Notes under the pieces: model-generated
The model's database searches: none
Told to the model about the DNA's origin: nothing
What the model saw: only the letters and a program-made list of their open reading frames with translations
Assembly (NCBI RefSeq): GCF_037126465.1
Contig: NC_088204.1
Span: 67,517,807 to 67,581,806, forward strand
DNA: 64,000 nt
DNA from: Ornithodoros turicata
Lineage: Eukaryota > Arthropoda > Arachnida > Ixodida > Argasidae
Reading direction: 5' to 3'
Shown here: positions 11,580 through 22,363 of the stretch, in pieces
Numbering within the stretch: the first letter of the stretch is position 1
Layout: the number at the start of each line of letters is the position of its first letter
Program-made: the position numbers and the translations under genes

Positions 11580-11760
11580 AGAAAAGGTAGAAGCTTCACG
11601 ATGACTTTTTCGCAAACATGATAAGCCAACCGCCTGATTCCTTCGAAGTGGGTCGCATCACGTTGTTAATATCGGATTGACCGAGAGCGATACGCAATCG
11701 TTATCGGAGGGCGCTCCGATTTCCTAAGACTTCCTATTGTCGTCCTGGCGCTTCAGCACC
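11580..11760 (+). repeat. diverged relative of the 172-bp repeat
   Basis: Positions 11619-11680 share ATGATAAGCCAAC, CGCCTGATTCCTTCGAAGTG, GGTCGCATCAC and GTTGTTAATATCGGATT-type text with the units at 6341-6735, in the same orientation. A 16-base C run lies at 11544-11559. Confidence 0.55.
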
Positions 11761-11847
11761 TCCCCTGTACGTAAGCGTCTGGATTTTCTGTAATATCTAT
11801 GATGCTATAACAATGGGACACATTGGCTAACGCAGTGCCGAAATGAG

Positions 11848-11913
11848 TATAAGTAACGGATCGTCAACTGATTCGAGACACTACGCTTCGCGGTGTGTGG
11901 TGTTGGGCACAAG
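11848..11913 (+). promoter_or_regulatory. putative TATA box and non-coding first exon
   Basis: TATAAGT at 11848-11854 is followed about 30 bp later by the likely transcription start (near 11878). A strong donor AAG|GTAAGA lies at 11913/11914. The matching acceptor TTTACAG at 12117-12123 opens the exon that carries the ATG at 12135. The start site is inferred from spacing only. Confidence 0.5.
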
Positions 11914-12134
11914 GTAAGAACTGCTGTCACGTGCACACCGATTCTATACGCATAGTGTTCAAAATTACGCTTGGTTTATTAATTTACGGCTGGTAACGAA
12001 AGTTCGGAAATTAGGCTGGAATGAACACCAGCACATTGAATATAACAGGTCTCACTAACCGTGTAGTTTGTTCTCCTACGCCTCGAATGTGCGTTGTCTG
12101 ATAAGGCGGCCTCTACTTTACAGTTGCATTCAGC

Positions 12135-12995
12135 ATGAATTGTGAAGTAACTATCACCGCACTTCTACTTGTTGCGGCCTGTAAGTTTCACATTCAGATT
12201 TTTAAGCGTTTCATTCGTTTTTAAGTGACGTAGATTTCCACTGTTGTATATGCAATAACGTCGCATAACTGAATGACACTTTTATTTCCATGGAATGGTC
12301 ACAGATGGCGCTACAGTGCCGACGTGAGTATCCACCCACATACTGCTGCGACCTGCTTACATTCTACACATTGTCTAATACACGTGTAATTATTGCATGC
12401 ACCGCACCAACTCTGAAAATCTTTCTCGCCCTTCAAGGGAAAGTGTTTTACCTAATTAGCAATTTCATTCGTAGGACCGCCAAGGTCGTCGTCGAAACAC
12501 ACGGTGAGTTCTTGCTCGATTCAAAGGATTGTTTCAGTAGGCATTCGAAGACTAATTTTGCTGAACAGGAAGGCACTACTACGGATTTATCGCTCTTTTA
12601 AAACGTGTCCTTACCACTCAGATGCATTGGACGCCCAAGAATTGGAGGACACAGTTTCAAAGATCCTCAGCTTGGTGGATCGTCAACTAACTCTGGCTAG
12701 TGAAACTAAGAGGGATGACGTCACCAAAGAGGAGAAGGAGGAACTGGAGAGGCAACTGGAAAACGTTAAGGCTGAGTTGCAGGCAACCATGAAAGGGCAC
12801 GAAGAAGAACTGGGTGCAACCCTGGAAGCCGTCAGCTATATTCTTGAAGACAGCAATGGGGACATAGACGACGAGTCGGAATACAGCAAGTGGAAGAAGC
12901 TGAAGGAGGCGCTTACCAGCGAAACGGCCAAGACGATATACAAGGCTGCTGGCACAATCGCTCTTAAGGTTGCAATTAAGTCCATCATTGGTTGA
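12135..12995 (+). CDS. small secreted protein with two micro-exons
   Basis: I do not recognise the family. Four coding exons join in frame by GT-AG introns: 12135-12180, 12305-12323 (19 nt), 12475-12503 (29 nt) and 12622-12995. Donors are GTAAGT, GTGAGT and GTGAGT. The joined frame is 155 residues without stops. Residues 1-20 form a signal peptide (hydrophobic ITALLLVAAYGA), with cleavage likely near residue 18-20. Residues 36-57 and 62-107 are acidic/charged heptad-like helix, probably coiled coil (KEEKEELERQLENVKAEL). Residues 108-118 are acidic. Residues 121-155 are lysine-rich and turn amphipathic, ending in KVAIKSIIG. The only cysteine is Cys3 in the signal peptide. The final glycine could donate a C-terminal amide. 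Secretion is well supported; an antimicrobial-type or salivary role is inference. It lies 0.5 kb from the satellite array. Confidence 0.75.
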
Positions 12996-13066
12996 GCAAT
13001 GAATATGCAATGAATATGTAAGTGTATTTATGGACACTTTCGCTGTGACTCTGAGGCCGTCGGAAC

Positions 13067-13072
13067 AATAAA
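13067..13072 (+). terminator. polyadenylation signal AATAAA of the micro-exon gene
   Basis: AATAAA lies 72 bp after the stop codon, giving a short 3' UTR and a cleavage site expected near 13085-13095. Confidence 0.65.
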
Positions 13073-13099
13073 AGCAGCCAAAGGGCATTCCGGGACTAG

Positions 13100-13407
13100 T
13101 GAATCAATCTTAGATGACTGCAGCGTACGAAGCGCATACGCAATGACATCGTGTCCTCCCGCCAGCTGTTTAAGAAATAATGTTGGCACTCGGTTCCTTG
13201 TTACCTTGAGACCAGGAATACAAAAAAGGAAAGCCGTGACAATGGAAGGAACCACGGGGGGGGGGGGGGGGGCGTAAACACTGTTGTCTTTAGCGTGAAC
13301 GGTGGAACGTTGGTCATCACTACCGCCATGGTGGACTTTGTATACAGTGTTCTGTTTCTGGCGCAGCCTAATGTGATGTAATGTGATGTAGAAATATGTG
13401 ATGTATT
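13100..13407. other. no gene recognised
   Basis: Includes a 17-base G run at 13256-13272. The long minus-strand frame that crosses here also runs through a foldback repeat and is not protein-like. Confidence 0.5.
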
Positions 13408-13560
13408 CCCAAGCAGCACGCCACCATTGGTCTAATATTGGGCCCATATGGGCTGCCAATATTGGACCAATATGGGGAGTGCAACCAGGTTCCATATTGG
13501 ACCAATATGGGCAGCCCATATTGGCAAGCAAGCCCATTTTGCGCCAATATTGCCAATGTG
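13408..13560. mobile_element. CCAATATTGG foldback element, copy 1
   Basis: It begins CCCAAGCAGCACG after TT and consists almost entirely of alternating CCAATATTGG, CCATATTGG and GGGCCCATATGGGC words. The centre is palindromic: GGGCTGCCAATATTGG is mirrored by CCATATTGG...GGGCAGCCC. The start matches the element at 57155. There is no coding capacity. Confidence 0.6.
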
Positions 13561-14412
13561 ATAACGACAACGGGGAGTCCGCGTAATAATAAAGCATTAT
13601 CCGGTTTAATTCCACCACTGATATTACTGCTCTCTTTTTTTTCTGCTTTTTCATTTCTGTAGATCTCATTGATCCACGTTGCATACAATTTAAAAAAAAA
13701 AAACACTGCATCGCCCCAAGAACGAAGAACGGGTGCTACGCCCGTCTTGCTGAAGGACACAAGCAGTCCCACGGAACTGCCAATGCCAAACATCCCTCAG
13801 AAGCCTTCATTGGGATCGCAATATTCTATGAACCATAAATTTCCAACCCGCTCCGATAGTACAAAGGAGCGAAACACTTTCGTGACGGTGACGGTCGTAC
13901 GCCAGAGCAACTCGCACTGCTTGCAGCAACTTGAAAGCAGCTAACTTTACAGAAGAGCCATCCCTTCCCATCAAACCTTGTGTTGTTTACTTGACCTGCC
14001 GCAATTCCGTTATGATTGCAGGAACCAGGGACATTCTAGCCTGTATGAAACGTCCGATCCGACTGTCGCGCATGCGCATTAGTTGTAGGACGCGTGATTT
14101 CGCTCAAACGACCCGCTCGCTCTCAGTCGGCTCGACCGATTGGCATTTGCATCGCGAAGCAAGATGGCGGCTGCTTCCAGAGCGTGGAAAGTTGAGTTGT
14201 CGAGTTCTAGTGAACGTTACAATGGGGGGAGGGGGGATATGTTTATTATATATAAAAAAATAAGAGGGAAAGGTTAGCCACCGGTATGGCGGCTTGCTAT
14301 TCCCAGGAAAAAAGGGAAAAATAAAGGCAAAAAGGCAAATAAAGGATTGCCACGTATGTTGACTGCTTCGAACAATGTGTATCATCAGCGGGAAGTTGTT
14401 GGATGTAACGAC
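13561..14412. other. no gene recognised
   Basis: Nothing recognised beyond short frames and a GGGGGGAGGGGGG tract near 14223. Confidence 0.45.
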
Positions 14413-14753
14413 ATATTGGGCATTTCACACGTTTCAACGTCCAATCTTGCCGTGCTGCTTGGGCATTTGTGCAACACGGGTACGTACCATTTTCTGAATT
14501 TTCAGTCAATATGGCGTGTACACGGGCAGTATGGGGCCCATATTGCCAGGATTTTCCCAATATTGGCTCAAAGTGGACAATATGGGGCCGATATTGCCAG
14601 GATTTTCCTAATATTGGCTTAGACTGGGCAATATGGGGCCCATATTGCCCAGTTTCAGCCAATATGGGGGAAATTTTGGCGAAACGGGTCCCATATTGGA
14701 CCCGTATCGCCAATGACCATCCAATATGGGCCCAATATTGTGTGCCGCTTGGG
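14413..14753. mobile_element. CCAATATTGG foldback element, copy 2
   Basis: The right end GTGTGCCGCTTGGG followed by TT mirrors the CCCAAGCAGCAC start of copies 1 and 3. The interior repeats CAATATGGGGCCCATATTGCC and CCAGGATTTTCCCAATATTGG two to three times. A second end-like GTGCTGCTTGGG at 14451-14463 suggests two nested or adjacent copies. The left boundary is uncertain. Confidence 0.5.
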
Positions 14754-15355
14754 TTGCGTAAGCAGTACAAAACTAATGTTTTGCATATACGTTTTTCGTT
14801 CTTTTCTCTTTTTTGTGTTTTTTTTTTTTTTTTTTTTTGCTTTTGACAGCGACAGAATGCACGCGAAAGCGCTCTTGCACAAAGACAGTGATCGTAAATG
14901 CCCTACAGCGCACGAGGGAGGTCTTTGATCTGTACACCATCTACGAGCCTCTAGTCTCCTACAATTAAAGAGCTCGTAAAAGAATAAGTGAGGTTCACGC
15001 CATGAGGTTATGAGGCTGGCGCGGGGGACAACATAGCAAACATAGGAGCATAGCAAACAGCCCTGAGAGAGCCATGCGAGAGACACTTACATCGGGTGGT
15101 CCTCTCAGGGCTAGTCGCTATGCTGCTCCTACGTCATACTCTGCTCCTTACGTCACGGCAGCAGATCGGGCCGCACCTCTAAGATCACGCTCCTCCGAAG
15201 GCTGATTTTCCAGGACATTCTCACAAGTCTAGGTTTTGTGAAAGTATATTGCGTTGTTCCTCCTAACACACTGTTTGAATAGTTAGGCACAGTCTCAAAG
15301 CAAAACTTACTGCATAACACCTTCAGAACCGAACCGTCATTCAGATTTATGTGCT
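14754..15355. other. no gene; T run and small inverted repeat
   Basis: A T run of about 20 bases lies at 14819-14838. A weak inverted pair AGCCCTGAGAG / CTCTCAGGGCT lies near 15059-15111. Nothing else is recognised. Confidence 0.4.
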
Positions 15356-15359
15356 TTTC

Positions 15360-15570
15360 TTTCCCCTCATTTGTTGAAGACGGCAGGTATACGTCTTTTT
15401 GTGACAGTTTGGATATTAGTTAACTGCCAGAAAAAGGCGCACTCACCGCTCTCTCCTTTCAAATCATAACTGTATTATTCGGCGAAATGGTTGGGCGAAA
15501 TTTTTATTCGTCAAAAAGCGCGTTCCGCGCTGAAGTTTCGTTTTTGGAGTGTAGAATTTCCATCGGTCTT
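15360..15570 (+). repeat. dispersed duplicate with hairpin, copy 1
   Basis: Aligns by eye with 17040-17240. Both have a CTTTTTGTG...CA stem, the loop word GGATAT, a complementary stem arm, then CTCTCTCCTTTCAAATCA and GGTTGGGCG-type text. In this copy the stem is about 15392-15437. Confidence 0.5.
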
Positions 15571-17039
15571 CAACGTCATTTGAGAAAGAGAACCGCTTTT
15601 TAAACGATGATGCACACATCAGCCCTCTCCCCCCCCCCCCCCCCCCCGGTTCCAAATCCGGTTCTTCTTGTACTTCACGAACCCGCCGAGTAGACGTTCC
15701 CGTTTTACATGCACACACGCATATCACGCGGAGCGTTAAAAAACACGAAATGACATGAACACCAGAGAAATACATCCCCCAATCTGATAAGAAATTTCGA
15801 CAAGGTTTCCCGACTGCACGTATTCAGCGCGCTTCGACAAACAGTATACCCAGTTCATTTTAGCAAATGCAAGCTTCGCAAAAGCACGTTTAAACCGTCA
15901 AAGACGCATCTGGGACGCCGCCTTGAAACTGATCAACCGCATTTCGCAATCCAAACAACTTCGATTCCGCCTAACAGATCTGCTATGTAAATGAGCTACG
16001 GAATAAATGCGCGCGCCAATATAGTTCGGGCGCGGCATAACACGATCTGGAAAGCATAGAGGAAAAAAAACAAAAATTGACGAATCTGCTTATCTTTCTT
16101 TCTTTCTTCGTACGCGCGTCTATATATTCCGACGCATTGCTCAGTATTGCGTAAAGAAACCTTCATAAATTTGAATATGTTATTCCTTCATGGTCGATGG
16201 CAAACTTAGGGAACGTTGTCGAGTGAAGACGTGTAAAACAAAGCGGCGAGGGAAACAAGGCCGGGTGTTGGAGACCGATAGGCAACTAGATGCGGTACAA
16301 CGCCAGAACAGAGTTATTGCCGTGCGTCGTAGGATGCGAGAGAGAGAGAGAGAGAGAAAGATGTCAATATACAAAATAGTTGGAGAACTGTGCCACATAC
16401 AACATGCACGAATATTTTCGCCTGGCGTCTTTGTCGCGTGTGGCGCTGGACGTTGTTGCTCTAGTTCGTCGTGGCGTGCACACCCGACATTATTCGGATG
16501 CGCGGAAAAAGCTTTTTGAAGTTTCGGTTGCGTTAAAAATACGTGGAAGACGCTACATAATATAGCTTCCGTTCCCGCTTTTCGAGACATTTTTCTTCCT
16601 TTCGGTTTCTTTCTCTAGAATGCGGGTATTGACATCTTCGATGTTTTTGTTTGATTTTTTTTATTTATGACATCCTCAGGGCTTGTTTGGCGATGTTCTC
16701 GATATACAGTAATTTTTATACGCCTTTCGGCGTGTAAAGTACGGTGTAGGTTTATAGATAAACACCATGTTTTGTTCCGCAGGCGCAACTGAAAGGTGTA
16801 TTAACAGGACTGTCGGAAGGTCAAGAGTCTGTTTCTTGAAATTCGACATGGTAAAAGAGCGCACAAAGACAAAGCGCACGCGGACACATAGAGAGCAAAA
16901 AAAAGAAAGAAGCCGCAGCTCTTTGGCTGCATGTGGTGTATCTGTTTACAAATACTCAAACGTCGGCGTTGGTGCGGCGACGTTTGCGTACTTGAGGCTG
17001 TGCGCCAATCATTGCCACGACTGATTTGCTATCGCTTCT
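15571..17039. other. no gene recognised; simple repeats
   Basis: A 19-base C run at 15629-15647 and a GA microsatellite at about 16338-16357. No supported exon was found. Confidence 0.45.
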
Positions 17040-17240
17040 GATTCGAAGAGAAAATGGGGCGTACGCCTTTTTGTGGCATTTGGGATATGTGAAAATTGCC
17101 ACGAGAAGGCGTACGCCCCCCTCTCTCTTTCAATCACAAGCGATAACTCTATCATTCGTGGCAACGGTTGGCGCACACCGTGCCATGCGGTGAAGTTGTG
17201 TCTTTAGAACTCAGTATCGGTCATCCTGCCTCTGCATCAC
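17040..17240 (+). repeat. dispersed duplicate with hairpin, copy 2
   Basis: GGGGCGTACGCC...GTGGCA at 17056-17078 pairs with TGCCACGAGAAGGCGTACGC at 17097-17116, with few mismatches over about 23 bp. The stem is stronger than in copy 1 while the flank (CTCTCTCTTTCAATCA) is conserved. Confidence 0.55.
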
Positions 17241-17710
17241 TTCGAAGTCCTCAACTCCCCTAAGCTCGCGAAATTCGGACTTTCTTTCGGGAAATTCGAA
17301 AAAGTTCGCCAAGGCTTGACTGTGTTGTGTATGCACGTCTATCTCTTTACTGTATCGAGAAGCTGTCACGCGTTAAGTCTGTAATATGTCACCGTAATTC
17401 TAGTTACGAAGTGAAAATGTGTTTATTTCAGCTTCCATTATTAGCCAGATGAAAAGTGTGGGAAACATCTGTAATGGCCACTACCTACCAGCTCTCGTGG
17501 GGCGCCGTTGTATGACGTTCTACGAAAAAAAAAAATGTCTTTGAAATTTTGCTAAGTATGCTGTGGGAAGGAATCTATTTAGTACACTGTGCATTCTCAA
17601 CATTCGATTCTAAGCTCACTATTCTTAATTCTAAGATCTCAATCATTAGTAGTATTTCTAACTTCTGAATAGAAAAGTCAAGTCTGCGAACCTTTGCGTG
17701 CCTTACGAAA

Positions 17711-17852
17711 CATCGAAATATGACCAGGCAACGCGGCGGAGACAAGAACAGAGGACACGCACGGACAGCGTTACCCGTATTTGTGTAAGGAACGCTGTCC
17801 GTGCATGTCCTCTGTTCTTGTCTCCGCCGCGTTGCCTGGTCATGTTTCGATG
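17711..17852. repeat. near-perfect 62-bp hairpin
   Basis: The arms 17711-17772 and 17791-17852 match at 60 of 62 positions when one is reversed, around an 18-nt loop (17773-17790). The arms contain GGCAACGCGGCGGAGACAAG and GGACAGCG. It could be a foldback mobile element, a hairpin-RNA source or a very recent inverted duplication. Confidence 0.85.
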
Positions 17853-17886
17853 AACCAACCAATACGATATTTCGGTGTACCAACCA

Positions 17887-18418
17887 CACTCTAAGAAAGA
17901 AAAAAAAGTAGTTTTACTCCTTTTGGGGAGTAAATGCATTGCAACAAGAAACAGTCCCTCTCGGGAGTAAAATCACGGGAGTAAATGAATGTCACAGAGT
18001 GCGTACTGCATTTCACGCTCTGTTCAGGTATACATAATTCGCGTGCATGAATGAAAATACTTTGAATCAAACCGCCAACCGTGACATTTCGAGTGATATA
18101 AAATGTTGCGGCATACATGGGACACAGTTTACGAAGAAAGAATCGCTAACTCTTTCTTACTTTGTGTCGGTGGAAAGTCGCTAAGTTGGCTTAGTTATAC
18201 AACCATATGCCATCAAATTGACCAAGAACGCATATTTACGTATAGAATGTTGCATTTGAAACACCCTTTGCGAAGATCAGTGACAATTTTAAGTCCTGGG
18301 GAGTAAATGTCGGAGTTGGGGAACTAAAATGGGGAGTAATTGAAGTCCAGGGGACTAGAAGCTGCAATAAGTCCCCATTTTATTCCTTTCTCTCTCTCTC
18401 TCTCACTCTCGTAGAGTG
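17887..18418 (+). mobile_element. MITE with CACTCTAAGAAA ends, copy 1
   Basis: The ends are CACTCTAAGAAA on the left and, reversed, CACTCTACGAGAG on the right. GGAGTAAA/TTTACTCC words crowd both ends. The interior (CATACATGGGACACA, TATGCCATCAAATTGACCAA) matches 27760-28264 in the opposite orientation. A TC microsatellite sits inside the right end. Confidence 0.7.
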
Positions 18419-19299
18419 CAACACGCCCTTTCAATATAGAGCTTGTGACAAAAGTTCAATGAACACAGCACTCGCATATTTCTTCGTCGTAGTGTCTCCC
18501 TATGGGCACCGTTTTCTGTCGACGGAAGCGGCCCCTCGAGGGGAAACGCGGCGTAATGCCCTGGTACCAACCGGCAGCGCCTATAGCAGTGCTGTGCTAG
18601 TTTCGCCGTTCGAAAAGAGCGATTAATTTGAAGCTGCCTACATAGAAAGTCAAAGGATAAAATAAAATGGAAACTAATTCTATGTGGAAATCTGCCACGA
18701 CAACCAAGTTAGTGTGAATGAGAGGAAACTTGCCGTAAAGTTTTCGTCCTTCTCGCTGTATCGTCCGGCCGGCTCCCGTCGGTCACATATTTGAGAGAGC
18801 GCTTTCAATGCAATCCATCCAACTTCCTGCTCAATCTCTTGTTTCTAACTTAGAACTGATTTCTTGCATTTAGTATATAGTTGTCAGTGATCAGCTGAGC
18901 ATCACGATGCGGACTTGTAGCACATCAGCTGGCGTGAAAAAGTTGCAAAATACACAAATGAATGACTAACGACCATAGTGGAGCTTGGTTAAAATTAATG
19001 TCTGCTGTATGTCGTACAGTATTTATCTCTTTTACTCGGACCCTAATATGGCGGAGTGTCGGGTAAGACTGGCCTTTGGACCTGGTCTTCCTTCAATATA
19101 AAGCTTGCATGCGAATACAGGGGAATATGGGAATTATTTGTCCTCCCTGAGCTGCGTTTCGCGACCCGTCATCATTTTATGTAGGCGCATTCTGTCCCTA
19201 TGATCTTATTATCGTTGCCAAATCTTGCGATCTCGGTTTACAAGCGGTTATTTGCTCCTTCCGATTCGTCCACACAGACAAAAAAAAATCACGCCTTTG
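18419..19299. other. no gene recognised
   Basis: No shared repeat or protein-like frame seen. Confidence 0.45.
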
Positions 19300-19488
19300 T
19301 ACAGCCAATTGTCTGTTTCTTCTTAACTCTTGTCAGTTTTTGTTTGATGTTTTAGCATAGTTTATGTCGTGTTTTCCTTTTGCATGATATTGCTGGCTGC
19401 TTCTGGGTTGGAATTTGCGACAATGTGTCTGATGTACACCTACACTAAGGCCGCTGTGGCCGTTCTTTAATAAAACGTTATTATTATC
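19300..19488 (+). repeat. probable LINE 3' end
   Basis: Ends CTTTAATAAAACGTTATTATTATC: a polyadenylation-type AATAAA followed by a short TTA tail, as in the 3' ends of many non-LTR elements. The adjacent hAT element has inserted in this tail, since TTATTATC is its target duplication. Confidence 0.4.
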
Positions 19489-20405
19489 CATAGATTGAGA
19501 AGTTACCCGTCAAAAAGAACTCGTTACAAGTTAAGTTACCGTGTGCAAAATGTAACTAAGTTAATAACTAAGTTCTTCAGTCTGAAATGTATCTCGCAGT
19601 TACTGAGTTACTTAAGAAAAGAACGAGTTACTCCAAGTTACTTAGGACACAAAATAGCATTACGCAGGTGCAGCGCGCGTCAGCAGTTGAGTTAGACCTT
19701 GAGTTACCTGCGGAGGAGTGCAACACGCTTAGATCGTTTTCGTTTATGCCCAACAATAGGCCTATCTCTGTTTGTAAACAAATGATGTCATAGTGTTCGA
19801 CAGCGCCAAAATTTGGTAGAATTGAACTACGCTCGAAGCTAGAGGTGAACAAGGTCATGCCCGAAAACCACGGTCTTGAGGGGATTACGATATGGTCCGT
19901 TAAAGGGACGCGACCAGCGGTCCTACTTTTCTTTCAATGGGAGGCAGCAAACAAGTGCCTGTTCGTGGAACCAAGCCCTCTCCCTCCGATTTGTTTCGGT
20001 TTCGGGCAGTCTACCAATGTCATGATGACGTTTTCTGGTAGATGTCTATTCGAACGCTTTGCATCTTTACTCCCTGTGGGCGCACAATGGTTCAGCTTCA
20101 TTTCAATGGCAGCGGTTCTTATTTCCTGAATAAAATACTGTCATTGATTGAATATCACGTTTTATGGCACAAAATGCCATGGAGGAACCGGAGAGAAAGC
20201 AAGAAAATATGTGGATGTGAGCGAAAAGCGAGTTAAAAGTAACTTGGAACTTCACTTAAGTTACTTTGGCAAAGTTACCTGAAAAAGGAACGAGTTCCCC
20301 TGAAAGTTACTACGGCGCAAAAGTACCGAGTTAAGTTACAAGTTACCAAAAAAATGAACTTAGTTACAGTAACGAGTTACTTGTAACGAGTTACCTCGAA
20401 CTCTG
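19489..20405. mobile_element. non-autonomous hAT element, perfect 8-bp duplication
   Basis: The ends CATAGATTGAG and (reversed) CAGAGTTCGAG are flanked by an identical TTATTATC on both sides (19481-19488 and 20406-20413). About 200 bp at each end is packed with GTTAC/GTAAC words (AAGTTAC, GTAACGAGTTAC). An 8-bp duplication with CAG-type ends is diagnostic of the hAT superfamily. No transposase is encoded, and a second MITE is nested at 19756-20049. Confidence 0.85.
19756..20049 (+). mobile_element. nested MITE, copy 1 of the 33041 family
   Basis: Matches 33041-33340 throughout: TTTGTAAACAAATGATGTCA, GAACTACGCTCGAAGCT, GGAGGCAGCAAACAAGTGCC, GATTTGTTTCGGTTTC and CTGGTAGA. Short inverted ends ATAG(A/G)CCT...AGAxGTCTAT bound both copies. 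It lies wholly inside the hAT element. Confidence 0.75.
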
Positions 20406-20413
20406 TTATTATC

Positions 20414-21695
20414 ATTACATATCCAGTTTCCAACAACAACAACAAAAAAAAAGAACACGCCTTATTTATATCCTGAAACAATCTTGATTGACTGATTGAT
20501 TTATATTATATGACCGTGCGTCCAATGCAGGCACAAAGGGCTAAAAGCGTATCCCCTGCCTTGAGCGATGCAAGATTAGGAACAAGTTGACTAAGAAACT
20601 TACACACTTACTTACCTCACAGTGCATCACCACGTTAACAGTTTATGAATGAGGAAGAAACGAAAACTTTTTTTCGCTATCATCATAATGTATATTCCAA
20701 TTTGTTGTTGACTGTATTATTCATATGAATTCTTCAGCGATTTCCGTCCTCATAGCGCAGGTACTGGACGTAGCTAGTCTCCGATGTGTAGTCAATAATT
20801 GGTAGTCCCTTCCAGATAAAAATATGCGCTTCACGTAGATACAGGCCATAAATACTACACGCTTGTCTGCGCTACACACTGTGTCACATATTGTGCATAG
20901 ACACGTAATGTTCCACGTGCAAAAAGCTTCCCCATCGCATACATTTTACGTGTTTCGTATTGCAGAGCAGATGCCCTTTCTACAAACCACCTCCACACAA
21001 GTAGTCTCACATGTTAATGAAGCCAAAGCATAGTGAGGCCACTATAGCCAAAGTCCCAAAGCCGACATATAAAATTTGGGAAACCATCCATAAGCACCAG
21101 AGCTGCATACGCGAAGGCGCCGATGCTGCGTCAGTACCAGACCGTTACGCGCGAAATCGCCACGGGTGGCGCTGTCGATCAAGCGACCGCAGCGTCCTCC
21201 AGCTAGTGCACGGTGTCCATAGTAGCGAACAGGAGCACACGAAGTTACAAACAGGTGAGAGGGCAATCGGTGCACCTGTCTTTAATTTCGTCCTCTCCCG
21301 TTCGCCGCCATGTGGACGCTCGATAAAGGAATACACGAGTGTCGTGTTCCGTTCTTACGCTGTACAACTCCGGTCAACCTTAATAGTAACGCTGGAAAAA
21401 ATCTCATTTCCCAACGAGATAACAAACATCCTGGGGGCACTGGGGTAATGTGAAGTGAACAAAAATCTTTGCGTCATAATAATTTTGTTCAATAAACATT
21501 TCTTCATGGCCTCAAGGGTTGCTGTGTAATCGCGCTCGGGAACGAGACCACATTTTTTTCCGGGGTTATTATTAACTTTGACGGGAGCTGTACAGGCTCC
21601 GCAGTCTTCTCACGCTCCTAGAATATGCATGTCCAGAAATTCTAAAACTCGTCGAACTAGGCGAACCTGAGGTTCGCGAAAAGTTCGTGACATCA
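20414..21695. other. no gene recognised
   Basis: Short frames on both strands only; no shared repeat was identified. Confidence 0.45.
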
Positions 21696-21703
21696 CTACC
21701 ATG

Positions 21704-22355
21704 CAGACATGTACGTAAGGCGCTCCTAGTAATTGCGTTACTTGTAATCAATTACTTCTTGGGTACTTTTCCGAGTAATCGATTACTCGGTAATTCATTT
21801 GTTTTCCGGTAAAGATGAACTGATATTTCAGATGTTCTGCCCAAAGTCAAGCCTTTCGTGCCGTCAGCCTTTGTTGGGCCGTTCCACTATATCAAGCAGA
21901 GGTCATTGTGATAACGCTTTGGAAATTCACGCTCTCCCTCCCTGATCTCTTCCTACACCAGTGTGGTGGTACTTTAAGCTTCCGAGGTTTAGTGAATTAT
22001 GGGGAAGTTCCACGAAATGTTCTTCCACAATCGGGTCAACGTCTTCCCGGGCGATAGATACAGTAAACGTACAAATCTACTTGTTCTAAGCGTGTTTTTT
22101 TTTTTTTTTTCGTGTTGTTTCAGCTGTTCCGCTGTCAGACCACCCTTTTTTTCCCTTCTTCTTTTATGAGGCATACAGAGACGGATATAATTTGCCTGAA
22201 TGCAGAGTAACGACAGGAGTAACGCGTTACTTTTCTACTCGTTACTCAATTACATTTGGAGTCGAGTAATTAGTAACGGTAATCAATTCCCTTTTTCGTA
22301 GAAGCAACGATAACGGTAATCAATTACTTTTTTTTGAGTAACGGGCACAAGTCTG
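21704..22355. mobile_element. hAT-like element with GTAACG-rich ends
   Basis: The right end GTAACGGGCACAAGTCTG is identical over 18 bp to the right end of the hAT element at 29546-30293. The left end CAGACATGTACGTAA matches its reverse imperfectly. Both ends are rich in GTAATCAATTAC and GTAACGCGTTAC. The flanking 8-mers do not match, so the insertion is old or the left boundary is off. Confidence 0.55.
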
Positions 22356-22363
22356 CTAGGCGT

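Noticed and set aside
13028..13711. 227-codon minus-strand frame
   Set aside because: It overlaps the 3' end of the micro-exon gene, a 17-base G run and a foldback element; its composition is not protein-like.
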